A DNA stretch of 64,000 nucleotides from Halopseudomonas sabulinigri (GTDB lineage: Bacteria > Pseudomonadota > Gammaproteobacteria > Pseudomonadales > Pseudomonadaceae): contig NZ_LT629763.1 in the NCBI RefSeq assembly GCF_900105255.1, forward strand, positions 2,232,001 to 2,296,000, read 5' to 3'. Shown here one piece after another: positions 18,786 to 31,717 of this stretch. Position numbers and translations under genes: made by a program. Within the stretch, counting starts at the first letter, position 1. Every line of letters starts with the position of its first letter. Below the pieces are notes generated by a model. That model ran no database searches. It was not told the origin of the DNA and saw only the letters and a program-made list of their open reading frames with translations.

Positions 18786-19259
18786 ATGCTGGACAGTTGC
18801 ACAAACTCCCAGGAGCGCTGGGGCGGCGTTCACCAGCTGATCGATCGCTGGCTTGCCGAGCGCAAGCAGATGGTCATGAACTACACCCAACTGCGCAAAC
18901 GTCAGGCGCCCAGCAGCGCACCCGATACCGAGCTCGCCGCGTTCTGCGACACTCTGGTCGATTATCTCTCCGCCGGCCACTTTGAAATCTACGAACAACT
19001 GATGCGCGAAGCGGAAGATTTCAAGGATCAGCGCGGCATCGAGCTGGCCCACCAGGTCTACCCGCGTATCGAAACCATCACCCGTGAAGCGGTCACCTTC
19101 AACGACACCTACGGCCAACCCGATTGCGGCGTTGACGAAGAGACCATGCAAGCGCGCCTGCATCACCTTGGCGGCCTACTGCATGAGCGCTTCGAGCTGG
19201 AAGACTGCCTGATCGAAGTACTGCATACCGCTCACAAGGACATGCTCAGCACCGTCTGA
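18786..19259 (+). CDS. rsd: Sigma-D regulator Rsd (AlgQ)
   Basis: Cytoplasmic anti-sigma-70 factor of 157 aa. The N-terminus [20 protein letters not shown] and the [15 protein letters not shown] segment are characteristic of Rsd/AlgQ. In Pseudomonas AlgQ affects alginate and siderophore production by binding the housekeeping sigma factor. The ATG at 18786 is preceded by AGGTGGAAG and matches the family start; the longer in-frame reading from 18750 was rejected. A GTG-start algP gene follows after 16 bases, as in P. aeruginosa algQ-algP. Confidence 0.95.
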   Translation: MLDSCTNSQERWGGVHQLIDRWLAERKQMVMNYTQLRKRQAPSSAPDTELAAFCDTLVDYLSAGHFEIYEQLMREAEDFKDQRGIELAHQVYPRIETITREAVTFNDTYGQPDCGVDEETMQARLHHLGGLLHERFELEDCLIEVLHTAHKDMLSTV

Positions 19260-19275
19260 GCCACAGGAAACGCCA

Positions 19276-19812
19276 GTGACCAGCACCGACAACAGCAAAG
19301 CCGCGAAAGTCAGCGACCCGGTATCCAACCCCCTGCACCTGCTGCAGACCATGACCAGAACGCTTAACGAGCATCTGGCCGACGCCTGCGCCCGAGCAGA
19401 ACAGGATGCCCGCAAGGCACTGGAGAAACTGCAGCGCCAGCAGGAAAAGCTCGACCTCAAGCTTAGCCAGACCCAGCAGAAACTCAGCAGCCGTGAAGCC
19501 GAGCAGCCGGGCAAACCGGCCAACAAGACGCGCAAGAAACTGGCCGAGCTGGAAGCCGCCAAGCTGGAGCTGCATGAAGCGCGGCAAAAAGCCGAGAGCT
19601 ACATCAAACAACTCACCAGCGACGTACGCCAGACGCTGCGCCTGGCCAAGGGCCTTGAACGCATCGACAGCCAGGTTGCCCAGGCGCTCGACAAGCGCGA
19701 CAACCCCAAGCCGCCCGCCAAGCCGCGCGCTCGTCGCCCGGCCGCCCAGCGCAACAGCAAGCCCGCCGCTGCGCGCAAGCCGAAAGCGGCTGCCACTCCG
19801 CCGGCGAACTGA
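19276..19812 (+). CDS. algP: AlgP-like histone-like protein with short basic tail
   Basis: Protein of 178 aa. The N-terminal two thirds is a charged coiled coil (about residues 15-145); the last 35 residues are rich in Lys, Ala, Arg and Pro (KPPAKPRARRPAAQ, KPAAARKPKAAA), which resembles histone H1 tails. In P. aeruginosa AlgP has a much longer KPAA-type repeat tail and has been linked to alginate regulation as a DNA-binding protein. Here the tail is short and degenerate. The start is GTG at 19276, with AGGAAA upstream. Its position after rsd supports the assignment. Confidence 0.88.
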   Translation: MTSTDNSKAAKVSDPVSNPLHLLQTMTRTLNEHLADACARAEQDARKALEKLQRQQEKLDLKLSQTQQKLSSREAEQPGKPANKTRKKLAELEAAKLELHEARQKAESYIKQLTSDVRQTLRLAKGLERIDSQVAQALDKRDNPKPPAKPRARRPAAQRNSKPAAARKPKAAATPPAN

Positions 19813-19819
19813 AACCGAT

Positions 19820-20299
19820 CTACGCCGCTGCTTCGGCAGCGGCCGCGTACGCCGCCAGCAAAACCTCCAAACGCTCAGCGCACGTCAGCTGCTGCACGCG
19901 GCTCAGCGCCAGCAAGTGGTCACGCAACTCACCTTCTGTCGCCTCAGCCACCGCTAGCGCCCAGTCCTGCAGCCGCACCAGCTGCAGCAATTCGGCCTCC
20001 TGCTCCAACCGCTTCGCCTGCTGATACAGCGCTGGCGCCGCCGGGTCCTGCTTCAAACGCCGCCGCACCAGGCGCAAGGGTTCGATGATTTGCTGCTGCC
20101 AGGGACTGTGCTGACGCAGCAACCAATTCAGCTTCTGGACAGGCACCGCCCGCCCCTGCAACCAGAGCCAGGTGACCGTCAGCAACAGCAGTACATCCTG
20201 CCCGCACTCATCCTGCAACGCCAGCAACGCTGGCGCTACGCCCGGCCAGGCATAACAGTCCAGCGCCCAACTGCGTAGATCCGGATTAACCTCGTTCAT
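19820..20299 (-). CDS. TIGR02444 family protein of unknown function
   Basis: Protein of 159 aa, apparently cytoplasmic and helical, with WALDCYAWPGVAPALLALQDECGQDVLLLL near the N-terminus, a block typical of the TIGR02444 family found near algP in pseudomonads. No catalytic motif is visible. The C-terminus is a short poly-Ala stretch (AAYAAAAEAAA) encoded by a perfect GC hairpin at 19824-19843. It converges on algP with a seven-base gap and is divergent from the ABC-F gene. Confidence 0.85.
   Translation of the reverse strand: MNEVNPDLRSWALDCYAWPGVAPALLALQDECGQDVLLLLTVTWLWLQGRAVPVQKLNWLLRQHSPWQQQIIEPLRLVRRRLKQDPAAPALYQQAKRLEQEAELLQLVRLQDWALAVAEATEGELRDHLLALSRVQQLTCAERLEVLLAAYAAAAEAAA
19824..19843. 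repeat. Perfect UUCG-type hairpin at the algP end
   Basis: GCCGCTGC and GCAGCGGC flank a TTCG loop, giving a very stable eight-base-pair stem 11 bases past the algP stop. There is no T run. On the other strand it encodes the poly-Ala end of the TIGR02444 protein. It may protect or end the algP transcript. Confidence 0.5.
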
Positions 20300-20336
20300 T
20301 GCTCACTCCACTGCTCACAGCGACACGGCGCGCTGA

Positions 20337-20342
20337 TATACT
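20337..20342 (+). promoter_or_regulatory. -10 box directly before the ABC-F gene
   Basis: TATACT ends eight bases before the ATG at 20351, so transcription would start about at the start codon. No ribosome-binding site is present in the intervening CGTGCCCC. The -35 region is weak. Confidence 0.5.
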
Positions 20343-20350
20343 CGTGCCCC

Positions 20351-22257
<1,907 letters not shown>

Positions 22258-22261
<4 letters not shown>

Positions 22262-22707
22262 TTCTCTGGATTGATGCCGACGCCTGCCCACGCCCCGTGC
22301 GCGACGTGGCGGTCAAGGCCGCGCGGCGCAAGCAGATCGAACTGGTATTGGTGGCCAACAGCGCCCAGCAGTTGCCACCGGGCCCCGGCGTGCGTCAGGT
22401 GATAGTGTCGGCCGGCGCGGATGCCGCCGACCATCACATCATTGAGCAGGCACGTCCGGGAGACCTGGTGATTACCGCCGACATTCCGCTGGCCGCTGGT
22501 CTGGTCGACCGCCAGGTAACCGCCATCAACCCGCGTGGTCAGGTCTACGACAAGGCCAGCATCGGCGACCGTCTGGCCATGCGCAACCTCATGGACGAGC
22601 TACGCGGTGCCGGATTGGCTGGGCGCGGTGGTCCGGCGCCTTACAGCGACCGCGACAAGCAGGCCTTCGCCAACGCACTGGACCGGCTACTCGCCCGCGG
22701 CGCCTGA
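22258..22707 (+). CDS. UPF0178 (YaiI/YqxD) family protein
   Basis: Protein of 149 aa that begins MILWIDADACPRPVRDVAVKAA, the diagnostic start of UPF0178/DUF188. Other conserved blocks are VIVSAGADAADHHI, PGDLVITADIPLA and RNLMDELR. The fold is PIN-like, so a nuclease activity is possible but unproven. Its ATG overlaps the ABC-F stop (ATGA), so translation is coupled to that gene. It converges on the chemoreceptor gene with three bases between stops. Confidence 0.92.
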
Positions 22708-22710
22708 ACC

Positions 22711-24225
22711 CTAGCCACGGCGACTGGTTATAAACTGGCTGACGTCGCCCTGCAGCTGACCGCGCACCCGCTCCAGTTCTGCAGCCTGCCGCGCCAGCTC
22801 GGCGGCCTGATCGGCATTGGCCACGGCAATATCGCCGATGCCCTGCAGGCGCTGGGCGACATCGTCACCCACCGCGGCCTGCTCCTGCGTGGCGGAGGCT
22901 ATGCTGCTGTTGAGTTTGGCGATACCGGCCACCTCATCAACAATGCCGGCGAGGATCTGCACACTGTCGTCAGTCACTGTCATGCAGCGCGATACGGAGC
23001 CCTGACTCAACTGCATGGCGCCGCGGGCCTCTTCCGATGCCTGCTGTAGGCGCGCGATAAAGTCCTGAATTTCTGCCGTAGAGTGCGCCGTGCGCTGCGA
23101 CAGATTGCGAACCTCGTCGGCGACCACCGCAAAGCCCCGCCCCTGCTCGCCAGCGCGCGCGGCCTCAATGGCGGCATTAAGCGCCAGCAGGTTGGTCTGT
23201 TCGGCTACGCCCTTGATCACATCCACCACCTGATCAATATCAACCGCCAGTTGAGCGGCGCCGTTGACTGCGTCACCGGTGCGCCGAATATTGGCTTGCA
23301 GCGAGCCTACTTCCTGCCGGATATCCTGCATCGCCTGGTGCCCCTGCTGTGCGTGGCGGTCGGCACCTTCCGATGCGCCGGCCGCTTCAGCGGCATTGCG
23401 CGCTACCTCGGCGGTAGCCTGACTGAGCTCCTGCATGGCCTGCACCATGTAGTGGGTTTCGTCCTGCTGGCGTTCCGCGCTCTGGCGCACCGCAGCCGAC
23501 TTGCCGGTGACCGCATCGCCCACCTCGGCAAGCCGTTGCAGGTTGCCGCCGACGTCGGCCACCATGACATCCAGCCCCGCTACCAGATTATTGAAGGAGT
23601 CGATCATGGGTGTGCGCATCGGCACCCGGTAAGTCAGGTCAACCCCTTTGCCTGAGGCCAGCATCATGGCCGTCGCACGCCCCATCGCCTCACCTTCCAG
23701 CGCATCACGGTAACCCAGTCGGGCCAAGTAGATCAGCACCGCTGCCTCTACGACAACGTAGCCGGCGTGGACAAACACCAGCCCGAAGGTCACGCCCTTG
23801 GCCAGCCAAACGCCCAATTGCTGGCTTTGCAAGTAGAAGAACATGAAATGGTGAACCGCAATCACCAACGTCGCCACCGCGATCGGCAGCCAGTCACGGT
23901 AGTAGATCAGGAAGGCCAGCAGCACAAAAATGGAAAAGTGCATTTCCAGCGTGCCGTGGCTCTGGTTGATATGCAGCGCGGCCATAACCATGAAAGCGGC
24001 GCCCATGGCACAGCGAAAGACGCGGCTGCCTTTGGCCAGCGCATGCAAAGCGTGCATCACCAGCAGGGTGCCACCGGCAACTATCAGCGCCTGCGCCCAG
24101 GTCTCGTACCAACCGGCCAGCGCCAGCGACGCCAGCAGGCATAACCACAGCACGGCCAGCATGACCCGGTCGGCCTGCAGGTAATGGGCATCAAGGCTGA
24201 GGGATTGGGGAATGCTCGGGTTCAT
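22711..24225 (-). CDS. Methyl-accepting chemotaxis protein with multi-pass histidine-containing sensor
   Basis: Chemoreceptor of 504 aa. The N-terminal region (about residues 20-190) is a set of about six transmembrane helices with no large periplasmic domain; conserved-looking histidines lie in [15 protein letters not shown] and AVHHF. A HAMP-like linker follows and then the signalling domain with the hairpin tip [30 protein letters not shown]. The CheR/CheB methylation segments flank it; no CheR-docking pentapeptide is visible at the C-terminus. The ATG at 24225 follows GAGAGGTCTGTCG; the ORF extends upstream but lacks support there. The start overlaps the end of the thioredoxin-like gene by 35 bases. 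Confidence 0.9.
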   Translation of the reverse strand: MNPSIPQSLSLDAHYLQADRVMLAVLWLCLLASLALAGWYETWAQALIVAGGTLLVMHALHALAKGSRVFRCAMGAAFMVMAALHINQSHGTLEMHFSIFVLLAFLIYYRDWLPIAVATLVIAVHHFMFFYLQSQQLGVWLAKGVTFGLVFVHAGYVVVEAAVLIYLARLGYRDALEGEAMGRATAMMLASGKGVDLTYRVPMRTPMIDSFNNLVAGLDVMVADVGGNLQRLAEVGDAVTGKSAAVRQSAERQQDETHYMVQAMQELSQATAEVARNAAEAAGASEGADRHAQQGHQAMQDIRQEVGSLQANIRRTGDAVNGAAQLAVDIDQVVDVIKGVAEQTNLLALNAAIEAARAGEQGRGFAVVADEVRNLSQRTAHSTAEIQDFIARLQQASEEARGAMQLSQGSVSRCMTVTDDSVQILAGIVDEVAGIAKLNSSIASATQEQAAVGDDVAQRLQGIGDIAVANADQAAELARQAAELERVRGQLQGDVSQFITSRRG

Positions 24226-24820
24226 CGACAGACCTCTCATCAGGATCAAGATCACACAGGCAAGCCACCGCGTCCTGGCGTGTGATACTCACCTTGCGTC
24301 CGGCCAGCAAGGCCTGCACCACCGGCTCGACAAAACTGCTGTCAGTTGTACAGTGAGCTCCATCACTGTAGGGGCCTACATAGGCCAGATTTCCCTGCGC
24401 ATCCCAGATGGCAATGGACGGCGCGCCGGGCCAGCCCGCCCATACCTCGGGTATCGGCCAGTACGGCAAGGCCTTGAGACCATCGGTCAGGCCCTCAGTG
24501 GTACGCTGGCCGGCGCGGGCAAACTGCACCCCTTGCGCGCTAAAGCGCTGCGTCATTTCATCTACGTAGCTTTCGTGCCCGGCACTGCAGGGGCAACCAG
24601 ATTGCCACACGTGTAGTACCTGTACGTGCCCTGGCGCAAAGGGCGGCGCCACTGCCTCACCCGCAAAGTACGCTGGGCGCTCGAAGGATTTGATGTAACG
24701 CGCTTCGAACCACCAGTAGGCCCAGACCAGCCCCGCGAGCCAGACCAGCAACAGCAACAGAGTGAGAACACGGCGAATCCAGGGGCGCATTACAGGGGTC
24801 CGGGGCATATTGAGGGACAC
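24191..24820 (-). CDS. Membrane-anchored thioredoxin-like protein (DUF6436-like)
   Basis: Protein of 209 aa with one N-terminal transmembrane helix (about residues 17-37) and a probable periplasmic thioredoxin-like domain. The segment [20 protein letters not shown] contains a Cys-Pro-Cys in place of the usual CXXC, and [22 protein letters not shown] supplies the cis-Pro-like part. Two further cysteines are in ACLCDLDP. Function is not known; a redox role is inferred. The start is uncertain: GTG at 24820, ATG at 24808 and ATG at 24790 all lack a good ribosome site. Its end overlaps the chemoreceptor start, suggesting co-expression. Confidence 0.82.
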   Translation of the reverse strand: MSLNMPRTPVMRPWIRRVLTLLLLLVWLAGLVWAYWWFEARYIKSFERPAYFAGEAVAPPFAPGHVQVLHVWQSGCPCSAGHESYVDEMTQRFSAQGVQFARAGQRTTEGLTDGLKALPYWPIPEVWAGWPGAPSIAIWDAQGNLAYVGPYSDGAHCTTDSSFVEPVVQALLAGRKVSITRQDAVACLCDLDPDERSVDEPEHSPIPQP

Positions 24821-25160
24821 TTATTGTGCCACACCACCTCGCCGTACAGGCATGAGCGCGGCGCAACCTTAGCACATGGCCAGCACACCTGTACAAGCCT
24901 TGTACAGTATTACGGCGCCTGCCCTGCCTTCCACCGTGCATTTGCATCGATTTGTGCAAACCCCGCCACATCCTGGCCAATCAACCGAGGCTGACGCCTT
25001 TGCAGCCCGTCAAGCTTGGTTTACCGTTGCAGCAACCCGAGACATTACCCTGATTTTTTTCGTGGGTATGGCAGCCGCGACCGGCAAGCTGCCGCTCTAG
25101 CCCATGGAAGACTACGCACAGTGCCGGCAGCTCATCGCCGCGCGAGGATGATCTCTGCTG
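24821..25160. other. 340-base intergenic region between divergent genes
   Basis: No gene is supported here. The region separates the minus-strand thioredoxin-like gene from the plus-strand diguanylate cyclase and should hold both promoters. The only clear structure is the palindrome at 24889-24907. A short open frame at 24876-25100 has no recognisable product and no ribosome site. Confidence 0.7.
24889..24907. promoter_or_regulatory. Perfect 19-bp palindrome, candidate operator
   Basis: CTGTACAAG and CTTGTACAG flank a single central base. The size and symmetry fit the site of a dimeric repressor or activator. It lies about 70-80 bases before the thioredoxin-like gene and 254 bases before the diguanylate cyclase. 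I do not recognise the cognate regulator. Confidence 0.5.
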
Positions 25161-26393
25161 ATGCTTGCCGCACTTGACCTGACTACCCTGACTGTCACCC
25201 TGACGCTGGTGACCCTGAGCATGACGCTACTGCTGGCGCTGGCAGCCTGGCACGCCGGCACCGAACAGGGGCTGCGGCATTGGGCGTTGGGTAACTGTGC
25301 GCTGATGCTCGGACTATTGCTCAACGTCAACCAGCAACACCTGCACCACAGCCTGTCGGTGGTGCTCGCCAACGGCCTGATGACGCTGGGCCTCGGTGTG
25401 GTCTGGCTCGGCGTGCGAGCGTTCAAGGGTCGCAGCCAGCCACAGTGGGGGCCTATCTGTGCAGCCGCGGTAATCATGCTGTTGCTGTGGTTTTTCCGCT
25501 TCCAGGTGGACCGCCTCGATATCCGCTACGCCGTCAGCTCGGTCACCCTCGGCGGCCTGTGCCTGATGTGTGCGCGCGAACTGCTTATCCGCGCCGCCCA
25601 GCCCCTACGCACCGCCTACTGGTTCAGTGGCAGCATCGCCCTGCTGTATGGCTTTTGTCTGGTGGCGCGCCCACTGGCGGTACTGTTTGGCTGGCAAAGC
25701 GACCTGCCGGTACTCGACAGCCCATTGCAGAATCTCACCCTGCTCGGCGCCATGCTTGCGCAGATCGGTATGGCCAGCGGCTTCATCCTGATGACCCACT
25801 ACCGCACCGCCGAAGCGCTGCACCGACTGTCTGAGCGCGATGCCCTGACCAACACCCTGAACCGCCGCAGCCTGCAGGAGCAGGCACATGTGTTACTCAA
25901 CCTGATGGCACAACGCGGTCAGCCAGTCACGCTGATCATGGTCGATGCCGACCATTTCAAGCGCATTAACGACGAGTTTGGCCATCAGACCGGCGATGCC
26001 GTGCTCTGTCACCTGGTCGCGCGAATCGGTCAGCATCTGCGCAGCGATGATCTGCTCGGCCGTTTTGGTGGCGAAGAGTTCACCCTGATCCTGCCGGGCC
26101 TGGATACCGAGCGGGCCGCCCAGGTGGCCGAGCGTATTCGTCAGGGCCTGTGCAGCAACCCCTGGGAGTCCGAGTCAAAACCGGTATGGTTGAGCGTCAG
26201 TCTGGGGGTCGCGTGCTCTGAACATCACGGCTACGATTTCAACACCCTGCTGAGCGCCGCAGACGCCGCGCTGTACCGCGCCAAGGCGCTCGGGCGCAAT
26301 CGCGTAGAGCTGGCCCCGGCACCCGGCGCCGATCTCGAAGACCAAATGGCCTTACGCCTGTTGTCACAATTCCGTCATAATCTGGACGTATAA
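25161..26393 (+). CDS. Membrane-bound diguanylate cyclase (GGDEF domain)
   Basis: Protein of 410 aa. The first roughly 220 residues form about six transmembrane helices. The GGDEF domain follows, with active-site Gly-Gly-Glu-Glu-Phe at residues 303-307 and the product-inhibition I-site RSDD at 294-297, five residues before it, so synthesis of cyclic di-GMP with feedback control is likely. The substrate-binding phrase VDADHFKRINDEFGHQTGD is intact. No EAL domain is present. It precedes hemB by 56 bases but is probably independent of it. Confidence 0.94.
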   Translation: MLAALDLTTLTVTLTLVTLSMTLLLALAAWHAGTEQGLRHWALGNCALMLGLLLNVNQQHLHHSLSVVLANGLMTLGLGVVWLGVRAFKGRSQPQWGPICAAAVIMLLLWFFRFQVDRLDIRYAVSSVTLGGLCLMCARELLIRAAQPLRTAYWFSGSIALLYGFCLVARPLAVLFGWQSDLPVLDSPLQNLTLLGAMLAQIGMASGFILMTHYRTAEALHRLSERDALTNTLNRRSLQEQAHVLLNLMAQRGQPVTLIMVDADHFKRINDEFGHQTGDAVLCHLVARIGQHLRSDDLLGRFGGEEFTLILPGLDTERAAQVAERIRQGLCSNPWESESKPVWLSVSLGVACSEHHGYDFNTLLSAADAALYRAKALGRNRVELAPAPGADLEDQMALRLLSQFRHNLDV

Positions 26394-26416
26394 ACGTCAA
26401 CCAGATAGGTGCATAG

Positions 26417-27469
<1,053 letters not shown>

Positions 27470-27480
27470 ACGAGGCCCCC

Positions 27481-29700
27481 ATGGCAGAGCTCAACAGCAG
27501 CCGCGACAACAGTCAGCCCGACGCGGCAACCAGCACCGCCGAGACCGCCCCCAAGGTAGAACTGGTGCCACGCCCGGCAACGGTCACCGAAAAGCCGGCG
27601 GATGCCGCCCCCTTGGCCGATATCAATGCGCCCGAGCTCTACATTCACCGTGAACTGTCGCAGCTGCAGTTCAACATCCGGGTGCTGGAGCAGGCGCTGG
27701 ATGAATCCTACCCGCTGCTGGAACGCCTCAAATTTCTGCTGATCTTTTCCAGCAACCTGGATGAGTTCTTTGAAATCCGCGTCGCCGGCCTGAAAAAGCA
27801 GATCACCTTCGCCCGCGAACAGACCGGCCCCGATGGTCTGCAGCCGCAACAGGTGCTGAGTAAAATCAGCGAAATTGCGCACCACCACGTGAGCCGCCAG
27901 TACAGCCTGTTGAACGACATTCTGCTGCCGGCCCTGAGCGAAAAGGGTATCCGCTTTGTTCGCCGTCATCAGTGGACGCACAAGCAGACCCTGTGGATTC
28001 GTCGTTTCTTCCGTCAGCAGGTCGCGCCGGTCATCAGCCCCATCGGCCTCGACCCGACGCACCCCTTCCCGTTGCTGGTAAACAAGAGCCTGAACTTCAT
28101 CGTACAGCTCGAGGGCATCGACGCCTTTGGCCGTGATTCCGGCCTGGCGATCATCCCGGCGCCGCGCTCTTTGCCGCGACTGATTCGTCTGCCCGATGAA
28201 CTGTGCGATGGCGGCGACAACTTCGTCTTCCTGTCGTCGATGATTCACGCGCATGCCGATGACCTGTTCCCCGGCATGAAAGTATTGGGCTGCTATCAAT
28301 TCCGCCTGACCCGTAACGCCGACCTGATCGTCGACCCCGATGAAGTCGACGACCTGGCCCGCGCCCTGCGCGGCGAGCTACTGTCGCGTCGCTACGGCGA
28401 TGCCGTGCGCCTCGAAGTAGCCGACAACTGCCCCAAGCCACTGACCGACTTTCTGCTGCGTCAGTTTGGCCTGAGCGAAGCCGAACTCTACGAGGTCAAT
28501 GGCCCGGTCAACCTGACCCGGCTGTTCTCCATCACTGGCCTGGAAAACCACCCGGAGCTGCAGTTTCCGACCTTCAGCCCGGGGATTCCCAAGCTGCTGT
28601 CGAGCGCCGACAACCTGTTCCAGGCGATCAGCAAGCAGGACATCCTGCTGCTGCATCCCTACGAATCATTCAGCCCGGTGGTCGACCTGCTGCGCCAGGC
28701 CGCGCAGGACCCCAACGTGCTGGCGATCAAGCAGACGCTGTACCGCACCGGCGCCAACTCCGAGATCGTCAACGCCCTGGTCGAAGCGGCGCGCAACGGC
28801 AAGGAGGTCACGGTAGTGATCGAGCTGCGCGCGCGCTTTGATGAGGAGTCCAACCTGCAGCTGGCCAGCCGCCTGCAGCAGGCCGGCGCCGTGGTGATCT
28901 ACGGCGTAGTCGGGTTCAAGACGCACGCCAAGATGATGCTGATCCTGCGCCGCGAGGAAAAGAGCCTCAAGCGCTACGTGCACATGGGTACCGGCAACTA
29001 TCACGCCGGCAACGCGCGCCTGTACACCGACTACAGCATCCTGACCTCGGATCTGGCGCTCACCGAAGACGTGCACAAGCTGTTCAACCAGTTGATCGGC
29101 ATGGGCAAGACACAGCGCATGAAAAAGCTGCTGCAAGCGCCCTTCACGCTGAAAAAGCGTCTGCTCGAGCTGATCAACCGCGAGACCCTGAACGCCCTGG
29201 CCGGCAAGCCGGCACACATCATCGCCAAGGCCAACTCCCTGACCGACGCCAAGATCATCAAGGCGCTGTACAAGGCGTCGCAGTCGGGGGTGAAGGTAGA
29301 CCTGATCATTCGCGGCATGTGCTGCCTGCGTCCGGGCATTCCCGGTGTATCGCACAACATCACGGTGCGCTCGATCATCGGCCGCTTCCTGGAGCACAGC
29401 CGCGTGTACTACTTCCTCAATGAGGGACAGGATCAAGTGTGGATGTCGAGTGCCGACATGATGGAGCGCAATCTGGATAAGCGCGTGGAGACCTGCTTCC
29501 CGCTCGAAGGCAAGAAGCTGATCACCCGTGCCAAGCAGGAGCTGCAGGTGTTTCTGACTGACAACACCCGCAGCTGGATTCTGCAGAGCGATGGCTCCTA
29601 CGTACTCAACTCACCCAGCGGCAACCAGAACCCGCGCAGCGCGCAGACCGCGCTGCTGGAGAAGCTGGCCAACTCGCCTCAGCGCGCGGTCAACCTGTAA
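27481..29700 (+). CDS. ppk: Polyphosphate kinase 1
   Basis: Makes inorganic polyphosphate from ATP; 739 aa, slightly longer than usual because of a low-complexity N-terminal extension of about 45 residues. The N domain starts at [20 protein letters not shown]. The phosphorylated histidine is predicted as His501 in [16 protein letters not shown], within the phospholipase-D-like part. The [16 protein letters not shown] and [11 protein letters not shown] blocks of the second such domain are intact. It lies 11 bases after hemB. Its 3' end overlaps the end of the opposing ppx gene by 22 bases. Confidence 0.97.
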   Translation: MAELNSSRDNSQPDAATSTAETAPKVELVPRPATVTEKPADAAPLADINAPELYIHRELSQLQFNIRVLEQALDESYPLLERLKFLLIFSSNLDEFFEIRVAGLKKQITFAREQTGPDGLQPQQVLSKISEIAHHHVSRQYSLLNDILLPALSEKGIRFVRRHQWTHKQTLWIRRFFRQQVAPVISPIGLDPTHPFPLLVNKSLNFIVQLEGIDAFGRDSGLAIIPAPRSLPRLIRLPDELCDGGDNFVFLSSMIHAHADDLFPGMKVLGCYQFRLTRNADLIVDPDEVDDLARALRGELLSRRYGDAVRLEVADNCPKPLTDFLLRQFGLSEAELYEVNGPVNLTRLFSITGLENHPELQFPTFSPGIPKLLSSADNLFQAISKQDILLLHPYESFSPVVDLLRQAAQDPNVLAIKQTLYRTGANSEIVNALVEAARNGKEVTVVIELRARFDEESNLQLASRLQQAGAVVIYGVVGFKTHAKMMLILRREEKSLKRYVHMGTGNYHAGNARLYTDYSILTSDLALTEDVHKLFNQLIGMGKTQRMKKLLQAPFTLKKRLLELINRETLNALAGKPAHIIAKANSLTDAKIIKALYKASQSGVKVDLIIRGMCCLRPGIPGVSHNITVRSIIGRFLEHSRVYYFLNEGQDQVWMSSADMMERNLDKRVETCFPLEGKKLITRAKQELQVFLTDNTRSWILQSDGSYVLNSPSGNQNPRSAQTALLEKLANSPQRAVNL

Positions 29701-31184
29701 CCGACCTTGGCCCAATACAGGGCCTCCTGGTCGAAGTCAGCCTGCGTTAGCGGGTTGGCTTCGAGCCAGCCTTCCGGAAAGTTCAGCACCAGATAGTCCT
29801 GCCCCGCCTCTACCGCCAGTTCCGGCATATCCTGATTGCCGCGGATGTGATGGTAGAGAATCGCCAGGCGCAAGATCATGCACAGGCGCAGCAGGGTACC
29901 GGCATCGTCACCAAACTCACCCAGGCGCTCGGCATTCGGCAGATTCCGTCTGTGCCCGCGTACCAGCAAGGCCAGGGCCTGCTGATCCTGACGGGAAAAC
30001 CCCGGTAGATCGGAGTGCTCAATCAGGTAAGCGCCGTGCTTGTGGAACTGGTGATGGGCGATATCCAGCCCCACCTCGTGCACCCGCGCCGCCCAAATCA
30101 ACAGATCCGCCTGCTTGCTGGCCGAGAGGTGCCACTGGTCATCAACCTTGCGCATCAGTCGCAGCGCCTTGTCTTCGACCCGTGCCGCCTGCTCAAGGTC
30201 AACGTGATAACGCTCCATCAGCGCGCTCAGCGTACGCTCGCGTACATCCTCATGCTGCTGGCGCCCCAACAGGTCGTACAACACCCCTTCACGCAGCGCG
30301 CCTTCGGAATGCGCCATGTTTTCGATGCCGAGCGCATCAAACATCGCCTCAAGGATGGCCAAACCAGCTGGCAGGATCGGCTGGCGATCCGCCTTCAATC
30401 CCTGAATGTCGAGTTTGTCGACGTGCGCCGCCTTCAGCACTTTGCGTTTGAGCCACTGCAGGCCTTCGCGATTGACCTCACCCTGACCCTTGCCGGCAGC
30501 CTGAATGCATTGACCGATCGAGCGAATGGTACCCGAGGCGCCCACGGCTTCGGTCCAGCCGAGGCGATGAATCGCCTGCTCGATATTCATCAACTCCAGC
30601 CGCGCCGCCGTGTAAGCCTGACTGTAACGAGCGGCAGTGATCTTGCCATCGGCAAAGAACTGGCGGCTGAAGGATACGCAACCGACGCTTAGGCTCTCGC
30701 GTAGCAGCGATTCAAAACGCTCACCGACGATAAACTCGGTGCTGCCGCCACCGATGTCGGCCACCAGCCGCCGACCGCCATCGTCAGCCTGGGTGTGAGA
30801 TACCCCCAGATAGATGAGACGCGCTTCTTCACGGCCGGACACCACCTCAGCGCGATGCCCCAGGATCTGCTGAACCTGGCGAATGAATTGGCCGCGGTTA
30901 CGCGCCTCGCGCAGTGCGTTGGTGCCGACGATGCGCACCGCACCCGGCGGCAGGCCGTTGATCAACTGCGCGAAACGGCGCAAACAGTCGAGACCACGCT
31001 GCATGGCCTCGTCGCTGAGCATGCGCTCGTCATTCAGCCCGGCGGCCAGCTGCACTTTTTCGCCAAGGCGTTCCAGAATCCGTATCTCGCCCTGATCAAC
31101 CCGCGCCAACACCATGTGAAAGCTGTTGGAACCAAGATCAATCGCTGCTACCAGCGAGTGGTCATTCTGTTGTGAGTCAGCCAT
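29679..31184 (-). CDS. ppx: Exopolyphosphatase Ppx
   Basis: Removes terminal phosphate from polyphosphate; 501 aa. The ASKHA-fold phosphate loops are visible: [15 protein letters not shown] at the N-terminus, [15 protein letters not shown], and [15 protein letters not shown]. The C-terminal part (from about residue 310) is the HD-like domain typical of full-length Ppx. The gene converges on ppk and shares its last 22 bases with it, so opposing synthesis and breakdown genes can form a tail-to-tail double-stranded RNA. Confidence 0.96.
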   Translation of the reverse strand: MADSQQNDHSLVAAIDLGSNSFHMVLARVDQGEIRILERLGEKVQLAAGLNDERMLSDEAMQRGLDCLRRFAQLINGLPPGAVRIVGTNALREARNRGQFIRQVQQILGHRAEVVSGREEARLIYLGVSHTQADDGGRRLVADIGGGSTEFIVGERFESLLRESLSVGCVSFSRQFFADGKITAARYSQAYTAARLELMNIEQAIHRLGWTEAVGASGTIRSIGQCIQAAGKGQGEVNREGLQWLKRKVLKAAHVDKLDIQGLKADRQPILPAGLAILEAMFDALGIENMAHSEGALREGVLYDLLGRQQHEDVRERTLSALMERYHVDLEQAARVEDKALRLMRKVDDQWHLSASKQADLLIWAARVHEVGLDIAHHQFHKHGAYLIEHSDLPGFSRQDQQALALLVRGHRRNLPNAERLGEFGDDAGTLLRLCMILRLAILYHHIRGNQDMPELAVEAGQDYLVLNFPEGWLEANPLTQADFDQEALYWAKVGYRLTAR

Positions 31185-31306
31185 GCAGTCGTCCCTTGAG
31201 TCAGTTATCTCCCGATTCTAGCACCCGATAGGTGACAGTTGTCGGTTGCGGCGGCCACGCCGTGCACTGTCTAGCCTCCAGCTTCCGCTTCGCCGACAGG
31301 TGGTGC

Positions 31307-31312
31307 TATGAT
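31307..31312 (+). promoter_or_regulatory. Probable -10 box of trxA
   Basis: TATGAT lies 37 bases before the trxA ATG in the region divergent from ppx. The -35 region is not convincing. Confidence 0.45.
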
Positions 31313-31349
31313 GTTGCGATTCCGCATTTAGAAACCCTTGGAGAAACGC

Positions 31350-31676
31350 ATGAGCGATTTGATTGTGCATGTCACTGACGGCAGCTTCGAAGAAGAAGTG
31401 CTCAAGTCCGACACCCCCGTTCTGGTGGATTACTGGGCAGAATGGTGTGGTCCCTGCAAGATGATTGCCCCGGTTCTGGACGAGATTTCCAAGGACTACA
31501 ACGGCAAGCTGAAGATCTGCAAGCTGAACATCGACGAAAACACCGACACTCCGCCCAAGTACGGCGTGCGCGGCATACCGACCCTGATGCTGTTCAAGGA
31601 CGGCAACGTCGAGGCCACCAAGGTCGGCGCCCTGTCAAAATCCCAGCTGGCCGCCTTCCTCGACAGCAACATCTGA
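31350..31676 (+). CDS. trxA: Thioredoxin 1 (TrxA)
   Basis: Cytoplasmic dithiol reductase of 108 aa with active site Trp32-Cys33-Gly-Pro-Cys36-Lys and the cis-proline in [11 protein letters not shown]. The ATG at 31350 ([10 protein letters not shown]) follows TTGGAGAAA; an in-frame upstream ATG at 31338 adds four residues and would place the ribosome site inside the gene. It is a single-gene unit between its own promoter and a strong terminator, upstream of rho as in E. coli and Pseudomonas. Confidence 0.98.
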   Translation: MSDLIVHVTDGSFEEEVLKSDTPVLVDYWAEWCGPCKMIAPVLDEISKDYNGKLKICKLNIDENTDTPPKYGVRGIPTLMLFKDGNVEATKVGALSKSQLAAFLDSNI

Positions 31677-31681
31677 CACCC

Positions 31682-31717
31682 TGAGCCCCGGCCATTGTGC
31701 TCCGGGGCTCACTTTTT
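31682..31717 (+). terminator. Rho-independent terminator after trxA
   Basis: TGAGCCCCGG pairs with CCGGGGCTCA around a ten-base loop, followed by CTTTTT. It lies five bases past the trxA stop and separates it from rho. Confidence 0.93.

Noticed and set aside
24876-25100. 74-codon open frame in the 340-base intergenic region
   Set aside because: No ribosome site, no recognisable product, and it runs over the candidate operator.
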